Below are positions 33,166 to 37,555 of a stretch of 37,555 bases of DNA, piece by piece. The DNA is taken from contig JANRBR010000005.1 in assembly GCA_030727405.1 (NCBI GenBank), positions 1 through 37,555 on the forward strand. The letters run 5' to 3'. The notes under the pieces were generated by a model, which was given only the letters and a program-made list of their open reading frames with translations, had not been told where the DNA came from and did no database searches. Within the stretch, counting starts at the first letter, position 1, and each line of letters starts with the position of its first letter. Source of the DNA: Crocinitomicaceae bacterium. GTDB taxonomy: Bacteria > Bacteroidota > Bacteroidia > Flavobacteriales_D > Crocinitomicaceae. The position numbers and the translations under genes are program-made.

Positions 33166-34263
33166 TTATACGTTAAAACGGAAATGCATCACATCTCCAT
33201 CTTCTACAATGTATTCTTTTCCTTCCACTTTGAATTTTCCAGCTTCCTTCACGGCACTTTCAGATCCGTAAGTAATAAAATCATTGTATTTCATCACTTC
33301 TGCACGAATGAATCCTTTTTCAAAATCACTATGAATGACACCTGCTGCTTGAGGTGCGGTCATTCCTTTTCGAATGGTCCATGCGCGTACTTCTTTCACT
33401 CCCGCTGTAAAATACGTTTGTAAGTTCAATAAGTGGTATGCTTGTCGTATCAAACGATTCACTCCTGGCTCTTCTAATCCTAGTTCATCCAAGAACATTT
33501 GACGTTCCTCGTAGGTTTCTAACTCCGTAATATCCGCTTCGATCTTCGCTCCAATGATCATCACTTCTGCGTTTTCACTTGCTACGGCTGCTTTTACAGC
33601 ATCTACGTGCGCATTTCCGGTTTTGACAGAATCTTCATCGACGTTACACACATACATCACCGGTTTCGAAGTGATTAAATTGAATTTATGAATGATGTCG
33701 AATTCATCTTGTGTGAAATCTAATCCTCGAATCGAACGTCCTTGCTCTAATCCTTCTTTTATTTTATGCGCCAATTCATTCTCTTTGACAGCATCTTTAT
33801 CCCCAGACTTGATCACACGAGCCAAACTTTGAATCTTTTTCTCTACAGAATCCAGGTCTTTTAATTGCAACTCGATGTCAATGATTTCTTTGTCTCGAAT
33901 TGGGTTTACACTTCCGTCTACGTGAATGATGTTTCCATCGTCAAAACAACGAAGTACGTGTAAAATCGCATCTGTCTCGCGGATATTCGCTAGGAATTGA
34001 TTCCCAAGTCCCTCACCTTTCGATGCTCCTTTTACGAGTCCAGCGATGTCAACAATTTCCATCGTTGTAGGCATTACGCGCTCCGGATTCACCAACGCTT
34101 CTAATTTCTCCAAACGTGGATCTGGAACGGATGTCGTTCCTACATTTGGTTCAATGGTACAAAAAGGGAAATTCGCCGATTGCGCCTTTGCATTTGATAA
34201 ACAGTTAAATAAAGTTGATTTTCCAACATTCGGCAAGCCGACAATTCCACATTTTAAAGCCAT
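33166..34263 (-). CDS. ychF: redox-regulated ATPase YchF
   Basis: A 365-residue Obg-family P-loop protein that binds ATP and associates with the ribosome. The P-loop [12 protein letters not shown] starts at residue 9, G3 is [20 protein letters not shown] replaces the GTP-specific NKxD (explaining ATP preference), and a C-terminal TGS domain ([35 protein letters not shown]) ends the protein. The reading frame is open to 34467, but the promoter at 34283-34316 and family alignment fix the ATG at 34263. It heads the ychF-fah-rel unit. Confidence 0.97.
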   Translation of the reverse strand: MALKCGIVGLPNVGKSTLFNCLSNAKAQSANFPFCTIEPNVGTTSVPDPRLEKLEALVNPERVMPTTMEIVDIAGLVKGASKGEGLGNQFLANIRETDAILHVLRCFDDGNIIHVDGSVNPIRDKEIIDIELQLKDLDSVEKKIQSLARVIKSGDKDAVKENELAHKIKEGLEQGRSIRGLDFTQDEFDIIHKFNLITSKPVMYVCNVDEDSVKTGNAHVDAVKAAVASENAEVMIIGAKIEADITELETYEERQMFLDELGLEEPGVNRLIRQAYHLLNLQTYFTAGVKEVRAWTIRKGMTAPQAAGVIHSDFEKGFIRAEVMKYNDFITYGSESAVKEAGKFKVEGKEYIVEDGDVMHFRFNV

Positions 34264-34282
34264 TCTAAATATTTTTTGAGAA

Positions 34283-34316
34283 CAAAGATACAAAGAATCT
34301 AGCCTGACTGAGTCAA
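34283..34316 (-). promoter_or_regulatory. promoter of the ychF-fah-rel operon
   Basis: Minus-strand TTG (34316-34314), a 23-nt spacer and TATCTTTG (34290-34283). The spacer is at the long end of the known range. The predicted start is roughly 15 bases before the ychF ATG at 34263. Confidence 0.6.
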
Positions 34317-34387
34317 GGAAAGCGCTAGATTTTATAAGGTCAAATGATTCCCGTGGATTTTGGTTATTTTTATGGCAAAATTCAAAG

Positions 34388-35752
34388 ATGAAACACCTAC
34401 TTTCCGCTTGTATTCTTTCATTGAGCACTGTTCTTTTTGGACAAGATTCCATGATGATTCGTGCCATTTACGATGAGGCTTTGCTTCGTGGTGAATCATA
34501 CGAAAACCTGCGACAGTTATGCAAAAACATTGGTCCGCGTTTGAGTGGTTCTTCGGAAGCACAAATGGCGGTGGAATGGAGCGAAGAAAAGATGCATTCA
34601 TATGGATTTGACCGGGTTTATTTACAAGAAATAAAGGTTCCACATTGGGAGAGAGGAACAAAAGAAAGCGCATGGTTTCGAACCTTTGATGGACAGCTCA
34701 TTAAAGTTCATCTTTTAGCATTAGGTGGATCCATTGGAACAAATGGCATCATGGAAGGAGAAGTCATTGAATTCAAGTCATTGGAAGAGTTAAAAAAGGC
34801 AAAGCCCTCAAAAATCAAGGATAAAATTGTCTTTTTAAATCAAGAAATGGATGCTTCGCAGATACAAACATTCAAAGCCTACGGAGCCTGTTATGCAATT
34901 CGCGGAAATGGAGCTGTGGAAGCAGGAAAACTGGGGGCAAAAGCGGTGATTATTCGCTCACTTGGACTTCCAGAGGATGTTCATCCACACACTGGATCGA
35001 TGCATTATGAAGATTCGGTAGACCGCATTCCTGCGGGAGCTTTGGCAACCTTGGACGCTAACGCACTTTCAGCAGCACTTAAAGAAGGTAAGGTTCAATT
35101 TATTTTTGAAATGGATTGCCGCGTTTTCCCAGATGCAACCTCTTATAACGTCATTGCAGAAATTCAAGGGAGCAAAAAACCAGAAGAAATCATTGTTTTT
35201 GGTGGACATTTAGACTCATGGGATGCTGGAGAAGGAGCGCACGACGATGGCGCTGGTGTCATCCATTGTTTAGAAGCATTGCGTATTCTGAAGGTGTTAA
35301 ATTACAAACCAACGCACACCCTTCGCGTGGTGTTTTTCATGAACGAAGAAAATGGAAACATGGGTGGAAAATCTTATGCATCTTTGGTAAAAGCACTTGG
35401 CGAAAAACACATTGCGGCACTAGAGTCCGACCGTGGAGGATTTGTTCCAAGGGGTTTTGGCGTGGATGGAAGCGATGCGCAAGTTGCTTTCTTACAAACC
35501 ATTGCACCATTTTACAAAAACTATGACTTGCACATATTTGAAAAAGGATATGGCGGTGTGGACATTGGTCCGTTGAAGGAACAATATCCCGGCATTCCCT
35601 TGTTTGGATTTGTACCAGATTCCCAACGTTATTTCGATTACCACCACGCACCAAGTGATGTGTTTGAAAGTGTCAATAAACGAGAATTGGAATTGGGTGC
35701 TGCAGCGATATCATCGTTTTTATACTTAATCGATCAAAAAATTTCCAAATAG
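34388..35752 (+). CDS. secreted M28-family metallopeptidase
   Basis: A 454-residue exported aminopeptidase/carboxypeptidase Q-like enzyme. The signal peptide ends TVLFGQ, followed by an N-terminal region with a PA-like inserted domain (about 110-240). The di-zinc site has His274 (GGHLDSWD), bridging Asp286 (GAHDDGAG), the Glu320-Glu321 pair (MNEENG), Asp348 (ESDRGG) and a C-terminal His of DYHHAPSD (419/420). All expected ligands are present. It probably scavenges peptides in the periplasm or outside the cell. It is divergent from ychF; the shared interval 34264-34387 shows only the ychF promoter. Confidence 0.94.
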   Translation: MKHLLSACILSLSTVLFGQDSMMIRAIYDEALLRGESYENLRQLCKNIGPRLSGSSEAQMAVEWSEEKMHSYGFDRVYLQEIKVPHWERGTKESAWFRTFDGQLIKVHLLALGGSIGTNGIMEGEVIEFKSLEELKKAKPSKIKDKIVFLNQEMDASQIQTFKAYGACYAIRGNGAVEAGKLGAKAVIIRSLGLPEDVHPHTGSMHYEDSVDRIPAGALATLDANALSAALKEGKVQFIFEMDCRVFPDATSYNVIAEIQGSKKPEEIIVFGGHLDSWDAGEGAHDDGAGVIHCLEALRILKVLNYKPTHTLRVVFFMNEENGNMGGKSYASLVKALGEKHIAALESDRGGFVPRGFGVDGSDAQVAFLQTIAPFYKNYDLHIFEKGYGGVDIGPLKEQYPGIPLFGFVPDSQRYFDYHHAPSDVFESVNKRELELGAAAISSFLYLIDQKISK

Positions 35753-35816
35753 CTTATTCATTCTTAAATTCATTATCTTTATAATTAATTATTTTGTATT
35801 TACTTAAATAAAACTT

Positions 35817-36110
35817 ATGAATTTAAAGAAACTTGCTATTTTGGGAGTTGTCAGCTTAACACTTTTTGCTTGTAATACGAGTACAAAAGGAAATTGGACA
35901 GAAGAGGATAAAAAAACAATGCGTGAAGAATTTGAAAAAGACAGAGCAGATATTGATCAACTGTTAGGGAAAGAAAAAACTAATGAATGGGCTGATTGCT
36001 GCATAAAAAAAATGGAAAGTAGATTTGAAAATCCTGAAGCCTTGGAAAAAGATTCAAAAGGTGCAGCTAGCATTGGTGAAGAATGTATGAAAGAATTATT
36101 GGGTTTATAA
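35817..36110 (+). CDS. small cysteine-containing lipoprotein, paralogue of the one at 21458
   Basis: A 97-residue lipoprotein with lipobox TLFAC (Cys19). The mature domain starts KGNWTEEDKK and carries Cys61-Cys62 (ADCCIKKM) and Cys90 (GEECMKEL). Alignment with the lipoprotein after hisS keeps the Trp, the acidic W-x-E-x-D motif, DC, the Glu and Asn positions after it, and the last Cys at nearly equal spacing. Function is unknown. The 64-base upstream gap is AT-rich and has only imperfect -7 matches (TATCTTTA). It faces the convergent gene ending at 36128. Confidence 0.82.
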   Translation: MNLKKLAILGVVSLTLFACNTSTKGNWTEEDKKTMREEFEKDRADIDQLLGKEKTNEWADCCIKKMESRFENPEALEKDSKGAASIGEECMKELLGL

Positions 36111-36127
36111 TCCCCTTTTATCTTTTT

Positions 36128-36691
36128 CTAATTTCTTTGTTTTACCCATTGAATCCGGTTGTATATATCTAATTTCTTTTCGAATACCACACGTTGGACA
36201 AAGTCCACCGAAAAGTTGCTTACACCGGATTCTTCTGCTTCATTCAGTTTTTTACCCGAAGTGACTTCGAAAATCAAGCGTTTATTAACAAGTTCGTAGC
36301 TCGAGGTGAGAAAAATCCCTTCGGTTTCAAAATTGGAATACAATTTATTCCCCGTTAAGTAATTCGTCAGGATGACGCCATCTCCTTCGTCTAACAGAAA
36401 GGTATTTATGGCTTTCGAATCCTTTCGCAGAATATAATCCTTTGTGACGGGCATCTTTTCTGAGCGGTAATCTGTTTTCCAGGTCCATGCATTCGAGTCA
36501 AGGACTTGAACACTTAATTCCACTTGGACACTATCACGCAAGTTTCCGTAAGCATAGATGTACATGATTCCTTTCCATTTACCAACGCATTGTTCTGGAA
36601 AAGATGGTGTCGCTTTCTTGACAGAGGATTGTGCAATGGAATTCCCAATGAAACATAGGTATAAGATTGAGACAAATACAAGGTTTTTCAT
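36128..36691 (-). CDS. secreted hypothetical protein, beta-rich
   Basis: A 187-residue exported protein with a signal peptide (MKNLVFVSILYLCFIGNSIAQ). The mature part is rich in alternating beta strands: it begins FPEQCVGKWKGIMYIYAYG, and WTWKTDYRSEKMPVTKDYIL and GVILTNYLTGNKLYSNFE follow, ending in a lysine-rich tail. The G-x-W near the first strand and the strand pattern suggest a small calycin/lipocalin-like barrel, but I recognise no family with confidence. It stands 32 bases downstream of the broken VOC gene on the same strand. Confidence 0.72.
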   Translation of the reverse strand: MKNLVFVSILYLCFIGNSIAQSSVKKATPSFPEQCVGKWKGIMYIYAYGNLRDSVQVELSVQVLDSNAWTWKTDYRSEKMPVTKDYILRKDSKAINTFLLDEGDGVILTNYLTGNKLYSNFETEGIFLTSSYELVNKRLIFEVTSGKKLNEAEESGVSNFSVDFVQRVVFEKKLDIYNRIQWVKQRN

Positions 36692-36723
36692 TTTCAGGTT
36701 TTAATATGCCGAAATTCGCAATG

Positions 36724-37158
36724 TTAGGAGTTGTAAATATCTTCGAGCACTTGACAGTCAAACTTTGACATTTTCAAGAATGCTTCTGTAATTTTTTGTC
36801 CATTCGTAGGATGTGACATCCATTTCCCTAAATCTGCCGGAATGACTTGCCACGAAAATCCATACGGATCCTTGCACCAACCGCAATGACCTTCTTCTCC
36901 CCCATTTGCCGTTAATCCGTTCCAGTAATGGTCAATTTCCTCCTGACTTTCACAGTTGATTGTATACGAAACTGCCTCGGTTGGTTTAAACATCGGTCCA
37001 CCATTCAATCCCATGAACGTTTATCCATTTAATTCAAAAAATACGGTCAATCCCGAATCGGAGGTAATCTTTGAATTTGGAAACAAGGAACAATACAATT
37101 CTGCGGCTTCTTTGGCTTTTCCGTCAAACCAAAAGCATGGATATAATTTACCTTTCAT
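36724..37158 (-). pseudogene. VOC/PhnB-like protein, interrupted by an in-frame TAA
   Basis: Reading the minus strand from ATG 37158 gives MKGKLYPCFWFDGKAKEAAE and continues through a PhnB-like VOC domain. Codon 46 (37023-37021) is TAA, and the same frame then runs on as TFMGLNGGPMFKPTEAVSY...HCGWCKDPYGFSWQVIP to a stop at 36724. Both sides are clearly one 144-residue family member in one frame. The family usually has Gln after ELNG, so a single C-to-T change (CAA to TAA) explains it. An ATG three codons later could restart translation, but the product would lack the first 48 residues and one half of the fold. TAA ends many intact genes here, so recoding is unlikely; a sequencing error is possible. 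Confidence 0.85.
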
Positions 37159-37484
37159 ATATTTCTTTGAGCGAAGTTATCATTTCTAAGTTAAATTGAT
37201 TGAGCTTGATAACTTGAAATTGTTTGTATTAAAAAATCAACAATTTAGTTTAATTGTATTCCAATGACACCAATTCATAAGCATCAATGTATGTTAATAA
37301 ACTAAAGTTTTATGTAGTATTATTTTTATTTATCATAAAATGAATTAATTATAATCTTTAATTTAGATGCTGGTTAAGTTTGACCCAATTAATAACGTAG
37401 AGAAGAAATTTAAATCCAATTCTATTTTATTCTTAAATGAAATAACAGAATATTGAATAAACTCATTTTTTTAATCGACAAGTA
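37159..37484. other. AT-rich stretch without recognisable genes
   Basis: About 326 bases, visibly richer in A and T than the rest of the window. I find no coding frame of note, RNA gene or terminator. The only structure is an 8-bp inverted repeat, AAATTGTT (37217-37224) with AACAATTT (37239-37246). It separates the VOC gene from the partial gene at the window end and may hold the latter's promoter, but no TAnnTTTG site with a matching TTG stands out. Confidence 0.6.
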
Positions 37485-37555
37485 ATGAATCAAAAGCTAT
37501 TTTTTTTAATTGTTATCTGTATTTCTTTCATAGCGGTTAATTCTAATTCCCATGC
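37485..37555 (+). CDS. start of an exported protein, cut off by the window end
   Basis: The ATG at 37485 opens a frame through the window end. The first 24 residues, starting MNQKLFFLIVICISFIAV, have a short polar N-terminus with a lysine, a hydrophobic core and a small-residue end (NSHA), as in a Sec signal peptide. Nothing of the mature protein is visible, so no family can be given. The low local complexity leaves some chance that it is not a gene. Confidence 0.55.
   Translation, partial: MNQKLFFLIVICISFIAVNSNSH

Noticed and set aside
34264..34467. N-terminal extension of YchF by 68 residues
   Set aside because: YchF proteins start at the [16 protein letters not shown] segment; the extension covers a promoter and the opposing M28 gene.
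37021..37023. Programmed read-through or stop-codon reassignment at the VOC TAA
   Set aside because: TAA ends many intact genes in this window, and there is no sign of recoding structure; mutation or sequencing error is simpler.
36956..37189. Plus-strand frame opposite the VOC gene
   Set aside because: The minus strand carries clear VOC similarity on both sides of the TAA; the plus-strand product looks like a complement shadow.
1..37555. CRISPR array, insertion sequence, prophage or toxin-antitoxin module
   Set aside because: I saw no regularly spaced repeats, transposase or integrase motifs, phage proteins or small toxin-antitoxin pairs in any frame.

Overview
This window reads as ordinary chromosome of a Bacteroidota bacterium, most likely a flavobacterium near Crocinitomicaceae/Fluviicola; the family-level placement is inference. 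The evidence is: several promoters of the Bacteroidota type (TTG, a 16-23 nt spacer, TAnnTTTG) and no recognisable Shine-Dalgarno sequences; menaquinone genes; an OstA_2-type LPS-transport protein; a TonB-dependent receptor with a carboxypeptidase-regulatory-like N-terminus; many small lipoproteins; and a Fur protein lacking the usual CxxC zinc motif. I see no CRISPR array, insertion sequence, phage gene or toxin-antitoxin pair, and the gene content is mostly housekeeping and envelope functions.

Layout. 1-255: a minus-strand tRNA-Ser(UGA) with its own promoter and terminator, beside a 134-nt nested inverted repeat. 342-6687: a menaquinone region (hotdog thioesterase/MenI candidate, MenF, MenD) with an ABC exporter on the other strand between the first two genes. 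MenD continues through two ATGA overlaps into a TerC-family membrane protein and an unrecognised 190-aa protein. 6691-9150: a TonB-dependent receptor. 9304-11846: a TPR membrane protein, lumazine synthase (RibH) and phosphoglucosamine mutase (GlmM). 11866-14317, minus: an ABC-2 ATPase, its permease and a LolA-like periplasmic protein, with 1-nt overlaps. 14348-16087, minus: an SRPBCC protein and a thiolase. 16189-21386, plus: a run of envelope or secreted proteins (VWA membrane protein, YiiX-like lipoprotein hydrolase, ElaA-like acetyltransferase, M13 metallopeptidase lipoprotein).

21458-23115, minus: HisS, overlapped by a small cysteine-rich lipoprotein. 23335-25902, plus: YqgE and ribosomal protein S1, the latter with a structured leader of about 95 nt. 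26052-29646, plus: a tight operon of Fur, a STAS protein, PurA and an OstA-like protein. 29640-34263, minus: YchF, fumarylacetoacetase and the RelA/SpoT enzyme, one operon under a promoter before ychF. 34388-37555: a secreted M28 peptidase, a second cysteine-rich lipoprotein paralogous to the one after hisS, a secreted hypothetical protein, a VOC/PhnB-like gene broken by one in-frame TAA, an AT-rich gene-free stretch, and the signal peptide of a gene that runs off the end.

The strongest leads are modest: the VOC nonsense codon, the paralogous lipoprotein pair, the unknown protein coupled to MenD-TerC, the ABC/LolA-like triad, the S1 leader, and several genes whose promoter -7 element lies almost on the start codon. 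I found no convincing new defence or mobile system.
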